A DNA stretch of 64,000 nucleotides from CAIWHR01 sp963713275 (GCA_963713275.1 CAVQLG010000005.1:62001-126000); one strand, 5' to 3'. Positions 8,306 to 17,407 are shown, numbered from the stretch's first letter. Program-made: numbers and translations. Notes: a model not told the origin generated them from the letters alone.

Positions 8306-9226
8306 GTGAGCAGCGCGGCCTCGACCCTGACGCTCGTGGCGGGCCGCGCCCGCGCGGTGGTTGTTCCGGCCGTCGGGGGCAGCCTCGCCTCGTTCACGCG
8401 CGACGAGCGCGAGGTGCTCCAGAGCGCGGCGAGCGCGGCGCTGGACGGCGGCGACGTCCTCGGCATGGCGTGCTATCCGCTCGTTCCCTACTCGAACCGG
8501 ATCGCGCACGGCCGCCTCGACTTCGAGGGCCACACGCATCTGCTCGCCCACAGCCTGGCCGGGGTGCCGCACGCCATCCACGGCGTGGGCTGGCAGCGGC
8601 CGTGGCAGGTGGCGGGCGCCGAGGCGAGCCGCGTGCGGCTCGTCCTCGAGCATACGGGAGCCGGCGACGCCGCCAGGCAGTGGCCGTGGCCGTTTCGCGC
8701 CGAGCATGAGCTCGCCCTCGTGGTCGACGGCGACGGCGTCGCGCTCGTCGCGTCTCTGGCGGTCGAGAACACCGGCGGCAGTCGTTTCCCCTGCGGACTG
8801 GGCTGGCATCCGTTCTTCCCCCGCGACCCCTCGACCACGCTGTCTTTCCTCGCCCAAGGCATGTGGCACAACGACGAAACGGGCCTGCCGCTGCGTTGCA
8901 GCCGGCCCGAGCCGTGGGGCTTCGCCCGGCCCCGGACCCTCGCCGGCGTGGCGCTGGACAACGTCTTCGCGGGCTGGTCAGGCTCGGCGCAGCTCGCCTC
9001 GCCCGCGCGCGGCCTCGCGATCGCGCTCGACGCCTCGGCGGCGTGCCGCCACCTCGTCGTCTACACCCCCGCCGACGGCCGGTCTGTCGCCATCGAGCCG
9101 GTGACGCACGTCACCGACGCGTTCAACCGCGCGGCACAGGGCGAGCCCGACACCGGCATGCAGGTTCTTCTTCCCGGCGCGCGGATGTCGGCCACGCTGC
9201 GCATCCACGCCGCGCCAGCGCGATGA
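8306..9226 (+). CDS. Aldose 1-epimerase (GalM-like)
   Basis: The product has 306 residues with the galactose mutarotase-like beta-sandwich fold. Visible conserved points are YSNRIAHGRLDFEG near residue 61 (the substrate Asn-Arg pair), the His in HAIHGVGWQRPW near residue 93, GLGWHPFFPRD near residue 160, and the C-terminal VAIEPVTHVTDAFN near residue 265, containing the usual catalytic Glu. It interconverts alpha and beta anomers of an aldose in the cytosol. The start is GTG at 8306 with a poor ribosome site, so the exact N-terminus is uncertain. It is first in a rightward operon with the lactonase (4-base overlap) and GH31 gene. Confidence 0.9.
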   Translation: MSSAASTLTLVAGRARAVVVPAVGGSLASFTRDEREVLQSAASAALDGGDVLGMACYPLVPYSNRIAHGRLDFEGHTHLLAHSLAGVPHAIHGVGWQRPWQVAGAEASRVRLVLEHTGAGDAARQWPWPFRAEHELALVVDGDGVALVASLAVENTGGSRFPCGLGWHPFFPRDPSTTLSFLAQGMWHNDETGLPLRCSRPEPWGFARPRTLAGVALDNVFAGWSGSAQLASPARGLAIALDASAACRHLVVYTPADGRSVAIEPVTHVTDAFNRAAQGEPDTGMQVLLPGARMSATLRIHAAPAR

Positions 9227-10110
9227 GCCCGCCGGCATCCTCGCCGTTCTCCCTGGTCCTCGACGCCCGCGCGCTGCTGGGCGAGTGCCCGGTCTGGTCG
9301 GCCGAGGAACAGGTGCTCTACTGGGTCGACATCAACGCTCCGGCGCTCAACCGCTTCGACCCGGCCACCGGCCGCAATGCGCCGATGCCGATGCCGGCCG
9401 CGATCGGCTGTTTCGCGATCCGGCGCGGCGGCGGCTTCGTGGTCGCACTGCGCGACGGACTCTGGTTCGCCCGCCGCGACGGCAGCCTGGAGCGCCGGAT
9501 CGCCGGCGCGCCCTACGATCCCGCGCACCACCGCTTCAACGACGGCCGCTGCGACCCGCGGGGACGCTTCCTCGCCGGCACCCTGAACGAGCGGCGGGAC
9601 GGCAACACGGCGGCGCTGTATCGTCTCGACGCCGACCTCACCCTCACCCGGATCCTCGACGGCATGATGACCAGCAACGGGCTCGCCTTCAGCCCGGACG
9701 GCGGCACGATGTACCACGCCGACACGCCGACACGCTCGGTGTTCGCCTACGACTACGACCTGGCGTCCGGAACGCCGAGCCGCCCCCGCGTGCTGGCGCG
9801 CTGGACCGGCGAGACCGAGCGGCCCGACGGCGCGGCAGTCGACGCCGAAGGCTGCTACTGGACCGCGTTCTATCGCGGCGGGCGCGTGCTGCGCGTCGCC
9901 CCGACCGGCGAGACGCTGCGCGATCTCGCGGTCCCGGCCAGGTGTCCGACCATGTGCGCGTTCGGCGGCCCCGACTTGAAGACGCTCTACGTGACCAGTG
10001 CGCGGGCGGGCCGCGACGCGGCGGAACTGGCGCGCTACCCGCATTCCGGCGGGCTCTTCGCGCTCGAGGTCGACGTGCCGGGGCTGCCCGGCGTCGCCTT
10101 CGCCGGCTGA
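9223..10110 (+). CDS. SMP-30/gluconolactonase/LRE family lactonase
   Basis: The product has 295 residues with a six-bladed propeller. The N-terminal metal-ligand Glu is in LLGECPVWSAEEQVLYWVDI near residue 18. RFNDGRCDPRGRFLAGT near residue 101 and MTSNGLAFSPDGGTMYHADT near residue 150 follow, and PDGAAVDAEGCYWTA carries the last metal-site Asp. Members hydrolyse sugar lactones made by an aldose dehydrogenase. No dehydrogenase or dehydratase is nearby, so the oxidative pathway, if it operates, is completed elsewhere. The ATG at 9223 overlaps the epimerase stop (ATGA), indicating coupling. Its own stop codon is immediately followed by a repeat element. Confidence 0.92.
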   Translation: MSPPASSPFSLVLDARALLGECPVWSAEEQVLYWVDINAPALNRFDPATGRNAPMPMPAAIGCFAIRRGGGFVVALRDGLWFARRDGSLERRIAGAPYDPAHHRFNDGRCDPRGRFLAGTLNERRDGNTAALYRLDADLTLTRILDGMMTSNGLAFSPDGGTMYHADTPTRSVFAYDYDLASGTPSRPRVLARWTGETERPDGAAVDAEGCYWTAFYRGGRVLRVAPTGETLRDLAVPARCPTMCAFGGPDLKTLYVTSARAGRDAAELARYPHSGGLFALEVDVPGLPGVAFAG

Positions 10111-10208
10111 GAGCCCGTGCACACCCCATCCACAGGCGAGGAGGAGCGAGAGCGTGGACAATTCCGCAGACCGCCCGCGAAGCCGAACCATTCACAGGCG
10201 CTGAGGCT
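10111..10208. repeat. Short palindromic element, copy A (stop-codon adjacent)
   Basis: The element begins directly after the lactonase TGA with GAGCCCGTG and ends with CACAGGCGC followed by a second TGA. About 70 bases of its right part (10134-10205) match the right part of copy B at 23741-23810, sharing AGGCGAGGAG, CGCAGACCGCCCGCG and CACAGGC. Relative to B it lacks about 40 bases from the left part. It separates the lactonase from the GH31 gene, whose ATG follows 6 bases after its end. Confidence 0.7.
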
Positions 10209-10214
10209 CCGACC

Positions 10215-12450
10215 ATGATCTTCGACTCGCAGTCCTTCCTCCGTCTCGACAACCCGCAGAGCCTCGGCGCCAGCGCTTCGGGCGCCGCGTTCGCGACCTC
10301 GACCGGCGATGTCCTGGAGATCTCCAGCTACGGCCCCGGCGTGTTTCGCCTTCGCGCGGGACCGAACGTGCGACCCGATTACGGGCTCGTCCTCGGCCGC
10401 GCCAAAGCCTGCGATACGCGGCGTGGCGAGGACGGCGGGTGGCGCTTCGCCGTCGGCGACACGACGCTCGCGCTCGCCGGCGCGCCGCTGCGACTCTCGC
10501 TGCGGCACAAGGGCGCGGTCGTGCTCTCGTCGATCACCGACGAGCACTTCCGCGGCTGGACGCGGCTGCCCTCGCTTGCCCGGCTGCGCCAGGGCGGGCA
10601 GTGGGTCGCGGCGTTCGCGCTCGCGTCCGGGTGAGCCCGTCTACGGCCTGGGCGAGAAGTTCGGGCCGCTCAACAAGCGCGGTCAGCTCATCCACTCGCA
10701 GGTCGTCGACGCGCTCGGCGTCAACACCGGGCTCGCGTACAAGAACGCCCCCTTTGCGTGGGGGCCGGGCACCGGCAGCGGCGCCTGGGGGCTGTTCGTG
10801 AACACGCCCGGGATGGTGTCGCACGGCGTCGGCCACCCCGACTGGTCGCACCGGTCGTACGCGCTGTTGGTCGAGGACGAGGCGATCGACCTCTTCCTCT
10901 TTGCCGCGGACGCGCCCCGCGAGATCCTGGACCTGTACACGCAGCTCACCGGCCGCGCGCCGGCGGTGCCGGACTGGAGCCTCGGGCTCTGGGTCTCCCG
11001 GGCCTACTACGAGACCCCCGAGGAGGCGGCCGCCGTCGCGGCCAAGCTGCGCGCGCGCAAGATTCCCTGCGACGTGCTCACGCTCGACGGTCGCGCCGCG
11101 TGGAAGGTCGAGACCCGCTTCAACTTCCGGTGGGACCCCGATCGGTTCCCCGATCCCAAGGCGGCGCTCGCGGCGATCAAGGCGCATCACCTGCGCATCT
11201 GCGTCTGGGAGTATCCGTGCGTCTCCGTCCACGACCCGCTGTTCGTGGACCTCGCGGCCAAAGGCTATCTGCTGACCGACCCCAGCGGCGACCCTCTGGT
11301 GTTCCAGTGGGACACCGCGCCGGGCACCTCCCCGTTCGGCAGCGTGCTGACCCCGCTGCCCGAGTCGGGGCTCGTCGATTTCACCAACCCGGGAGCCTAC
11401 GAGTGGTGGCGCGACGCGCACGCCGACCTGTTCGCGGACGGCGTCAACGTCATCAAGAGCGACTTCGGCGAGCAGGTGCCCGACCACGCCGTGGCGTTCA
11501 ACGGCGACCGCGGCACCCGGCTGCACAACGTCTACCCGCTGCTCTACAACCGCTGCGTGTTCGAGGCCACGGCGATGTACCAGCCGCGCGTCGACGCGCT
11601 GCCGATGGTCTGGGGCCGCGCCGGCTGGACCGGCAGCCAGCGCTACCCGATCCAGTGGGGGGGCGACCCGCAGAGCGACTGGGAAGGCCTCGCCGCATCG
11701 ATCCGCGGCGGCCTGTCGTGGGGGATGAGTGGCGTTCCCTACCATTCCTCGGACATCGGCGGCTTCTACGGCGCCGCGCAGCCTTCGGCCGAGCTGTACC
11801 TGCGCTGGCTGCAGGCGACCGTGTTTTGCTCGCACATCCGCGTCCACGGCATCGGCGAACGCGAGCCCTGGGCGTTCGGACCGGATGCCGAGGCGATCGC
11901 GCGCAAGTGGCTCGCGTTCCGCTACCGGCTCATTCCCTACCTCAAGACCGTGATCGACGAGGCCACGCGCAACGGCCTGCCGGTGATGCGCGCGATGCCG
12001 CTCGCGTTTCCCACGAACGCGCTGCTGCGCGCTTACGAGACGCAGTTCATGTGCGGTGACTCGCTGCTGGTCGCGCCGGTGGTCAAGCCCGGCGGCGAGG
12101 TCGAGATCGCGCTGCCCGCGGGCGCGTGGTACGACCTCAACTCGCGCCAGCGCCTGCCCGGCGGGCGCGTCGTCCGCTACCGCGCCAGCCTCGACCAGTT
12201 CCCGGTGTTCGGACGCGAGGGTCACGCGCTGCCGCTCGGACCCGCGGTCCAGCACACCGGCGAGATCGACCCCGCCCGTCCGCTGCAGCAGCTCTGGCTG
12301 TTCGGCAAGCCAACGCGTGCCCTGGACGCCTTCGCGCAGGCGCGCATCGGCGCGGACGCGAACGGCGGCTTTGCGGTCGGCGTGCAGGAAGGCCTGCGCG
12401 TCGAGCGATTCGGCGACGCGGCAGGCGTCGCGATCGGCCGCATCGACTGA
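10215..12450 (+). CDS. GH31 glycosidase, alpha-xylosidase (YicI)-like, frameshifted
   Basis: Two frames together give a full GH31 enzyme of about 744 residues. Residues 1-139 read from ATG 10215 and end at TGA 10632. The rest continues in the next frame at GEPVYGLGEKFG near 10630. Removing one G of the GGG at 10629-10631 restores ASGEPVYGLGEK. The nucleophile region is VIKSDFGEQVPD (Asp codon 11461), which fits the KTDFGE type of YicI alpha-xylosidases better than the WDMNE type of alpha-glucosidases. The likely acid/base Asp is in IQWGGDPQSDW. The enzyme would release alpha-xylose or alpha-glucose from short oligosaccharides in the cytosol. It is broken as given, by true mutation or sequencing error. 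Confidence 0.85.
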
Positions 12451-12461
12451 ACGCCGGGCGC

Positions 12462-13493
12462 ATGGCCTCGCCGAGCGACCCCCCGGTCATCGCGGTCACC
12501 GTCGGTGAGCCGGCCGGGATCGGCCCCGAGCTCATCGCGATGCTGGGCGAGCGGCATCGGCGTGAACCGTTTCCGGCGCGTCTGGTCGTCGTCGGCGACG
12601 CGCAGCTCTTGGCCACGCGCGCGGCGCTCGCGGGGTTCGCGCCGCGTTACCGCGACTACGCGCCGGCCGGGCCGCCGCCCGCGGACGGTGCGCTCGAGGT
12701 CTGGCACCAACCGGTCGGCGTCCCGGTCACGCCGGGGCATCCTGACGCCAGCAACGCCCATAGCGTGCTGGAGATGCTGACCCGCGCTGCGGACGGCTGC
12801 GCGACCGGAGCGTTTGCAGCGCTGGTCACGGCGCCGGTCCAGAAGAGCGTCCTGCAGGACGCGGGCATCCCGTTTTCCGGGCACACCGAGTTCTTCGCCC
12901 GGCGCACCGGCACGCCGCGGGTCGTGATGATGCTCACCGGCGCCGGCGGAGCCGCGTGGCTGCGCGTGGCGCTCGTCACCACCCACCTCGCACTGGCCGC
13001 CGTGCCCGCCGCGGTCACGTACGCCGCCGTCCTCGACACGATCGACATCGTCGCGCGCGAGCTCGCCGCCAAGTTCGGCATCGCGGCGCCGCGGATCGCC
13101 GTCTGCGGCCTCAATCCCCACGCCGGAGAGGACGGGTACCTCGGCCGCGAGGAGATCGACGTCATCGCCCCGGCGATCGCGGCGGCCCTCGCGCGCGGCC
13201 ACGCCGTGAGCGGGCCGCTGCCGGCCGACACGGTGTTCGTCCCGGCGATCGCGCAGCACTACGATGCCATCGTCGCGATGTATCACGACCAGGGGCTCCC
13301 GGTGCTGAAGGCCGCCACCTTCGGCCACGGCGTCAACGTGTCGCTGGGATTGCCCTTCATCCGCACCTCGGTCGACCACGGCACGGCGCTCGACCTCGCA
13401 GGCGACCCGGTCAGGGCGCGCGAGGCGGACCCCGGGAGCCTCATCGCGGCCACCGACCTCGCGATCGAACTCGCGGGCCGAACCGGACGCTGA
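12462..13493 (+). CDS. pdxA: 4-hydroxythreonine-4-phosphate dehydrogenase
   Basis: The product has 343 residues. It performs the NAD-dependent oxidation of 4-phosphohydroxy-threonine in the DXP-dependent pyridoxal 5'-phosphate pathway. Visible hallmarks are VTVGEPAGIGPELI at the start, ALVTAPVQKSVLQDAG near residue 120, SGHTEFFARRTG with a metal-site His, CGLNPHAGEDGYLGREE near residue 209, and AMYHDQGLPVLK near residue 272 with another metal His. The start ATG at 12462 is 11 bases after the GH31 stop; rsmA follows after 8 bases. In related genomes pdxA usually follows lptD-surA, which here are about 46 kb away on the other strand. Confidence 0.96.
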   Translation: MASPSDPPVIAVTVGEPAGIGPELIAMLGERHRREPFPARLVVVGDAQLLATRAALAGFAPRYRDYAPAGPPPADGALEVWHQPVGVPVTPGHPDASNAHSVLEMLTRAADGCATGAFAALVTAPVQKSVLQDAGIPFSGHTEFFARRTGTPRVVMMLTGAGGAAWLRVALVTTHLALAAVPAAVTYAAVLDTIDIVARELAAKFGIAAPRIAVCGLNPHAGEDGYLGREEIDVIAPAIAAALARGHAVSGPLPADTVFVPAIAQHYDAIVAMYHDQGLPVLKAATFGHGVNVSLGLPFIRTSVDHGTALDLAGDPVRAREADPGSLIAATDLAIELAGRTGR

Positions 13494-13501
13494 CGGCCGG
13501 A

Positions 13502-14290
13502 ATGCAGGGCCACCAGGCGCGCCGGCGCTTCGGCCAGAACTTTCTCGCCGACCCGCACTACGTCGCCCGCATCGTCGACGCGATCGCGCCGCGACCCGGT
13601 GACAACCTGGTCGAGATCGGCCCCGGTCTGGCGGCGCTGACCTGGCCGCTCGTCGAGCGCTGCGGGCACCTGCACGCGATCGAGATCGACCGCGACCTCG
13701 CCCGCCGGCTCGCGCAGGCGTTCGCGCCGACGCAGCTGTCGCTGCACGTCGCCGACGCGCTCGCCTTCGACTTCGGGACGCTGGGCGAGCGGCTGCGCGT
13801 GGTCGGCAACCTGCCGTACAACATCAGCTCGCCGCTGCTCTTCCACCTCGCGCGGTACGAGCGGTGGCTCGTCGACGTCAACGTGATGCTGCAACGGGAA
13901 GTGGTGGCGCGGATGACGGCGGACCCGGGCACGCCCGATTACGGGCGGCTGACCGTGATGCTGCAGGCGCGGTTCGCGGTGCGGCGCCTCTTCGTCGTGC
14001 CTCCCGGCGCGTTCTCCCCGGTGCCGCGAGTCGATTCGGCGCTCGTCCGGCTGACCCCGCTGGGATCCGCACGACCGGAGATCATCGACGAGGCGCGCTT
14101 CGCCCGCATCGTCGCCGCTGCGTTCGGCCAGCGGCGCAAGACGCTGCGCAACGCGCTGCACGAACTCTGCGACGAAGCCGCCATGCGCGCCGTGGCCCTC
14201 GACCCCGCGGCGCGCGGCGAGACGCTCGCCGTCGCCGACTTCGTCCGGCTCGCCAACGCCCTTTCCGAGCCGGGCGCCCGGCGGCGCTGA
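13502..14290 (+). CDS. rsmA: 16S rRNA dimethyladenosine transferase
   Basis: The product has 262 residues. RsmA (KsgA) dimethylates A1518 and A1519 at the 3' end of 16S rRNA during 30S maturation. The sequence opens with ARRRFGQNFLAD, followed by the SAM motif NLVEIGPGLAALT near residue 36, HAIEIDRDLA, then the catalytic motif VGNLPYNISSPLLFH near residue 101. The C-terminal helical domain contains FGQRRKTLRNAL near residue 203. It follows pdxA by 8 bases and is co-transcribed. A short perfect GC hairpin overlaps its stop codon (14282-14297). Confidence 0.97.
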   Translation: MQGHQARRRFGQNFLADPHYVARIVDAIAPRPGDNLVEIGPGLAALTWPLVERCGHLHAIEIDRDLARRLAQAFAPTQLSLHVADALAFDFGTLGERLRVVGNLPYNISSPLLFHLARYERWLVDVNVMLQREVVARMTADPGTPDYGRLTVMLQARFAVRRLFVVPPGAFSPVPRVDSALVRLTPLGSARPEIIDEARFARIVAAAFGQRRKTLRNALHELCDEAAMRAVALDPAARGETLAVADFVRLANALSEPGARRR

Positions 14291-14297
14291 AGCGCCG
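14282..14297. terminator. GC hairpin over the rsmA stop
   Basis: CGGCGCT, GA, AGCGCCG is a perfect 7-bp stem with a 2-base loop lying between the convergent rsmA and RsbW-like genes. No T-run follows on either strand and a 2-base loop is strained, so terminator function is tentative. Confidence 0.3.
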
Positions 14298-14329
14298 CGG
14301 CACCCGCGGGCGCGAGATCCGTGGCGGCT

Positions 14330-14797
14330 TCAGTCGCGCACGCCACCCCCCAGGTCCTGCAGCGCAGTGGCGCAAGCGGCGGCGCCCGCCAGCGTCTTCC
14401 GAAACGTGATCCGGCTCTCGCGGCGCTCCTGCGCGTAGGCGTATTCCAACGAGTCGAGCAGGCGCCGGACGAGATGCAACCCCAGCCCCCCCGGCCGGCG
14501 CTCCTCGATCGGCAGCGTCACGTCCGCGTCGGGCGCGCCGGTGACGTCGAACGCAGGGGCGCCGCAATCCGTGAGCGTAACCTCGACGCCTTCGGCCAGG
14601 GCGGTCATCGCGATCCCCACCTGGGCGTGGCCGTCGGCGCCGTACTTGACCATGTTGGTGAACAGTTCCTCCAGCGCGAGCTCGACGACCGGCCGCAGCC
14701 GTGCGTCGACGCCGTGGCGAGCGAAGAACTCCGCGGCGAACGCGACGATCGCACGCAGCGAATCGAAGCTGCGGGGAAAGTGGCGGGTCTCGGTCAT
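14330..14797 (-). CDS. RsbW-like ATP-binding regulator (HATPase_c_2)
   Basis: The product has 155 residues and is a stand-alone GHKL ATPase domain. The N-box is VELALEELFTNMVKYGADGH near residue 40, the G1 box is VTLTDCGAPAFD near residue 74, and the G2 box is RRPGGLGLHLVRRLLDSLEY near residue 100. This is the anti-sigma-factor/serine kinase family (RsbW, SpoIIAB), which normally phosphorylates a STAS-domain antagonist encoded next to it. No STAS gene, sigma factor or PP2C phosphatase is adjacent or elsewhere in the window, so it is an orphan here. It converges on rsmA. The start ATG at 14797 gives the expected family length. Confidence 0.88.
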   Translation of the reverse strand: MTETRHFPRSFDSLRAIVAFAAEFFARHGVDARLRPVVELALEELFTNMVKYGADGHAQVGIAMTALAEGVEVTLTDCGAPAFDVTGAPDADVTLPIEERRPGGLGLHLVRRLLDSLEYAYAQERRESRITFRKTLAGAAACATALQDLGGGVRD

Positions 14798-15217
14798 GGC
14801 CGCCGGACAACACGCCGCGCACCGGCTTGCACCACCCGGCGCGGCGGCGCGGCGTGCGCTCCCTTGGAGTCCGCGTTGGCGAACCCGGTTCGGATGCCCA
14901 CGCGCGAGACGGGTGTGGAATTCATCGCTGACACCGATGGACGCTGCGGGACGGCGCCGAGCCACCCGCGGTCGACCCGGTTCCTCGCGAGCCGGCGTCC
15001 CGGGACCGCCTATTCTGCCCCAAGCCGGGCGTGCGCGCGGGGCGGGCGCGACGCGGCAGGCGGGGCCGGTTGACCCGACGCGCGCCAACCCACAATACTC
15101 GTGCCCGCGCCGCCGCGCAGCGGTCAGGAGCGCGAGGCAGCGCAGCTCGCGCGCGATGTCCGCGGCGGCGGGTGGGGGCGAGGTCCTTGGCCTGCGCAAC
15201 GACCGGGAAGGGCAACG
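14798..15217. other. Intergenic region between RsbW-like gene and corA
   Basis: This 420-base region is the divergent control region for the RsbW-like gene and corA. I see no convincing -10/-35 pair, palindrome or small gene. Open frames here have no recognisable product. Confidence 0.4.
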
Positions 15218-16180
15218 ATGGACCGCTGGAAGATCGAACCGGGAAGACACACGACCGCGATGGAGGCCGACGAAGCGCTGCCGGGCGAGGGCTTCGCGTG
15301 GCTCGACCTCGGCCACGACGAGGTGGATGTCCTGCAGGCCGAGGTCCTGCGGCTCACCGGCGTGCGGATCTTCGACGTGCACATCGCCGACGCGAGGAAT
15401 ACCGCCCATCCGTCCTTTTTCGACAACACCGACACCTACGAGATCGTGGTGTTCCGTGGCTTGTCGCCGGCGTCCTCGGCCGAGGAGATCGTGACCCGGC
15501 CGACGACGTTCTTCAACTTCGACCGCCTGCTCGTCACGGTCCGCGCCGCCGACAGCCGATCGGTGGCGCAGGTGAAGTCGCGTTTCGTCAATCTGCCGGG
15601 CAAGGTGCCGCAGAGCCCGGACGACCTGATGCAGCGACTGCTTTCGGCCATGGTCGACCACTACCTCGAGCTGCGCCATCCGCTGGCACAACGGCTCGAC
15701 ACCTGGCAGCGCGAGTTGCTCGATCCGCGCAAGCCGTTCCGCGACTGGGTCAAGCTGCTCGACGGCCGCCGCCAGATCCGCGTGCTGCAGAATCTCTCCG
15801 AGGAGCAGCGCGACGCGGTGCAGGAATGGCGCGACTACCGGATCGCCGATCTGTCGCCGGCGATGCACGCGCGTTTCGCCGACATCGTCGAGCACATCGA
15901 GCGGGTGCTCAACCACGCGCGGACGATCGAAAGCCAGGCGGAGTCCGCGGTCCAGCTCTATTTCGCCGCGATGAGCCATCGCACCACCGAGATCATGCGG
16001 TTGCTCACGCTGATCACGGCGATCTTCATGCCGCTGACCCTCATCACCGGCATCTTCGGGATGAATTTCGATTTCATCCCCGGCCTGCACAAGAGCTACG
16101 GCTTCTGGCTCTCGGTCGCGGCCATGCTGTGCGTCGTGGTCGGCATGGTCGCGTACTTCCGCCACAAGCGCTGGCTCTAG
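15218..16180 (+). CDS. corA: CorA family magnesium/cobalt transporter
   Basis: The product has 320 residues. It has a large soluble N-terminal domain, a long helical stalk (about residues 140-265), then two membrane helices at the C-terminus. The invariant CorA motif GMN appears as GIFGMNFDF near residue 286, between the helices. The C-terminus is basic (FRHKRWL), as in the family. It forms a pentameric inner-membrane channel for Mg2+ uptake, possibly also Co2+ or Ni2+. The start ATG at 15218 follows a GGGAAGGG ribosome-site region. The TAG stop is part of the left edge of the palindromic element at 16177-16344. Confidence 0.94.
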   Translation: MDRWKIEPGRHTTAMEADEALPGEGFAWLDLGHDEVDVLQAEVLRLTGVRIFDVHIADARNTAHPSFFDNTDTYEIVVFRGLSPASSAEEIVTRPTTFFNFDRLLVTVRAADSRSVAQVKSRFVNLPGKVPQSPDDLMQRLLSAMVDHYLELRHPLAQRLDTWQRELLDPRKPFRDWVKLLDGRRQIRVLQNLSEEQRDAVQEWRDYRIADLSPAMHARFADIVEHIERVLNHARTIESQAESAVQLYFAAMSHRTTEIMRLLTLITAIFMPLTLITGIFGMNFDFIPGLHKSYGFWLSVAAMLCVVVGMVAYFRHKRWL

Positions 16181-16344
16181 GAGCCTGTCGGACTTAGGAG
16201 GATTCGGCTGCAACGGTGGGAGAACGGTCCATATTTCGCCGATTTCTCCTTACCTATTCCCGATAGGCGCGTCGAAATCGTCAAAATCTGTCCTCGCTCT
16301 CCCACCGTTTCGCTTTCGAACCCCTAAGTCCGACAGGCTCCTAG
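16177..16344. repeat. Palindromic element D with perfect 22-bp terminal inverted repeat
   Basis: Arms at 16177-16198 and 16323-16344 are perfect inverse complements; the outer part reads CTAG-GAGCCTGTCGGACTTAGG and its mirror. The outer CTAG on each side could be a 4-bp target duplication, leaving ends GAGCC...GGCTC. The left CTAG contains the corA stop codon. An inner imperfect inverted pair (GGTGGGAGA near 16216 and TCTCCCACC near 16301) extends the symmetry. No open frame is inside, so it is a non-autonomous MITE-like unit. The interior is more AT-rich than the surroundings. Confidence 0.8.
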
Positions 16345-16469
16345 GGCGGTCCGGCGGGCCGCTTCGCCACCGGCGGGGATCGGCCGGGAACGCGCTCCGC
16401 GCGATACGAGGCGCTCGGCCCGTGCCCGGAGGGCGGCGCCGAGAAGTCCGTCGCCGACGGCGACAACGC

Positions 16470-16802
16470 CTACGGAGGCGGGTTCGTGACCGGCCCCTGC
16501 GCCCACAGCCGATCCGGGCGCGCGCGCGGCGCGGCGATGCGCACGGTCTTGCGGCGCGAAGTCGCGCCCCGCAGCAGCGTGACGTCGCGCTGCGCAACAC
16601 CGAAGGCCTCGGCCAGGAAGCGCACGAGCTCGGCGTTCGCCTTGCCGTCGACCGCGGGGGCGGCGAGGCGAAGCTTGAGGCGCTGCTCGCCGCCCTCGCC
16701 GTGCACGCCCGCCACACCGGAGCGCTGCGCGCCCGGCTGGACGTGCAGCGCGAGCAGGAGATCGCCCGCCTCTTCGCGCCGCCAGTGCGCGGACGACCTC
16801 AT
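16470..16802 (-). CDS. yggU: DUF167 (YggU) family protein
   Basis: The product has 110 residues. The family core is LHVQPGAQRSGVAG near residue 20, then LKLRLAAPAVDGKANAELVR near residue 47, and VTLLRGATSRRKTVRI near residue 80. It is a small cytosolic protein of unknown biochemical role, nearly always next to yggT and proC as here. The C-terminus is extended by about 15 proline/arginine-rich residues. The ATG at 16802 is 8 bases after the yggT stop. Confidence 0.9.
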   Translation of the reverse strand: MRSSAHWRREEAGDLLLALHVQPGAQRSGVAGVHGEGGEQRLKLRLAAPAVDGKANAELVRFLAEAFGVAQRDVTLLRGATSRRKTVRIAAPRARPDRLWAQGPVTNPPP

Positions 16803-16810
16803 GCGCCGCG

Positions 16811-17386
16811 TCAGCGAAAGAGTTGCACCACGGCGAGCTCGAGCCAGCGCACCGGCAGCATCAGCAGGAGCTGCACGACGACGATCAATATCAGCGGCGA
16901 CAGGTCGAGCGAGCCGCCGATCGGCGGGATGGTGCGACGGATCGGGGCGAGAAACCGGAAGGTGAGCGCATTGAGAACGCCGGCCAGCGGCCCGTCGGGC
17001 GCGGTCCACGACAGGATCGCCTGCGCGATGACGACGACGATCAGCAACCACAGCATCGCCTTCACGAGCTCGACGAGCGAGCGCAGCAGCAGGACGGCGA
17101 TGTCCGTTGCGCTCCAGCCGCCGGCACCCAAGACGGCGTGCAGCGCAAAGAGCCACAGGACTTGCGTGATCCAGGCGAGCAGCAAGGTCGACGCGTCGAA
17201 GGGGCCGACCCCACGGACCACGCGCCGCACCGGCTTCACCGCCCAGTCCGTGAGCGCGACCACCGCGTGGCCGACCGGGTTGCGGAAGGGGGCGCGCAGC
17301 CACTGCATCGCGAAGCGGAACAGGAACGCGTAGGTGAACAGGCCGAACGCGGTATCGAGCAGGAAGCGCAGGGCTGGGTCGATCAT
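16811..17386 (-). CDS. yggT: YggT family membrane protein
   Basis: The product has 191 residues with two tandem YggT units, each with two hydrophobic segments: one near residues 1-100 (FAMQWLRAPFRNPVGHAVVA) and a second near 100-190 (VLNALTFRFLAPIRRTIPPI). Two copies per protein is the normal proteobacterial form. It is an integral inner-membrane protein, proposed to help osmotic-stress tolerance or membrane organisation. It lies in the yggS-proC-yggT-yggU operon, 21 bases after proC. Confidence 0.93.
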   Translation of the reverse strand: MIDPALRFLLDTAFGLFTYAFLFRFAMQWLRAPFRNPVGHAVVALTDWAVKPVRRVVRGVGPFDASTLLLAWITQVLWLFALHAVLGAGGWSATDIAVLLLRSLVELVKAMLWLLIVVVIAQAILSWTAPDGPLAGVLNALTFRFLAPIRRTIPPIGGSLDLSPLILIVVVQLLLMLPVRWLELAVVQLFR

Positions 17387-17407
17387 CGGGGCCCCTCGGG
17401 CAGACGG

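Noticed and set aside
8064..8309. 81-codon frame right after the TAGAAT element
   Set aside because: It has no ribosome site and no recognisable family, and its Arg/Ala-rich composition matches non-coding frames.
10629..10634. Programmed +1 frameshifting in the GH31 gene
   Set aside because: There is no known slippery motif or stimulatory structure, and three other genes nearby show the same one-base excess, so error or mutation is simpler.
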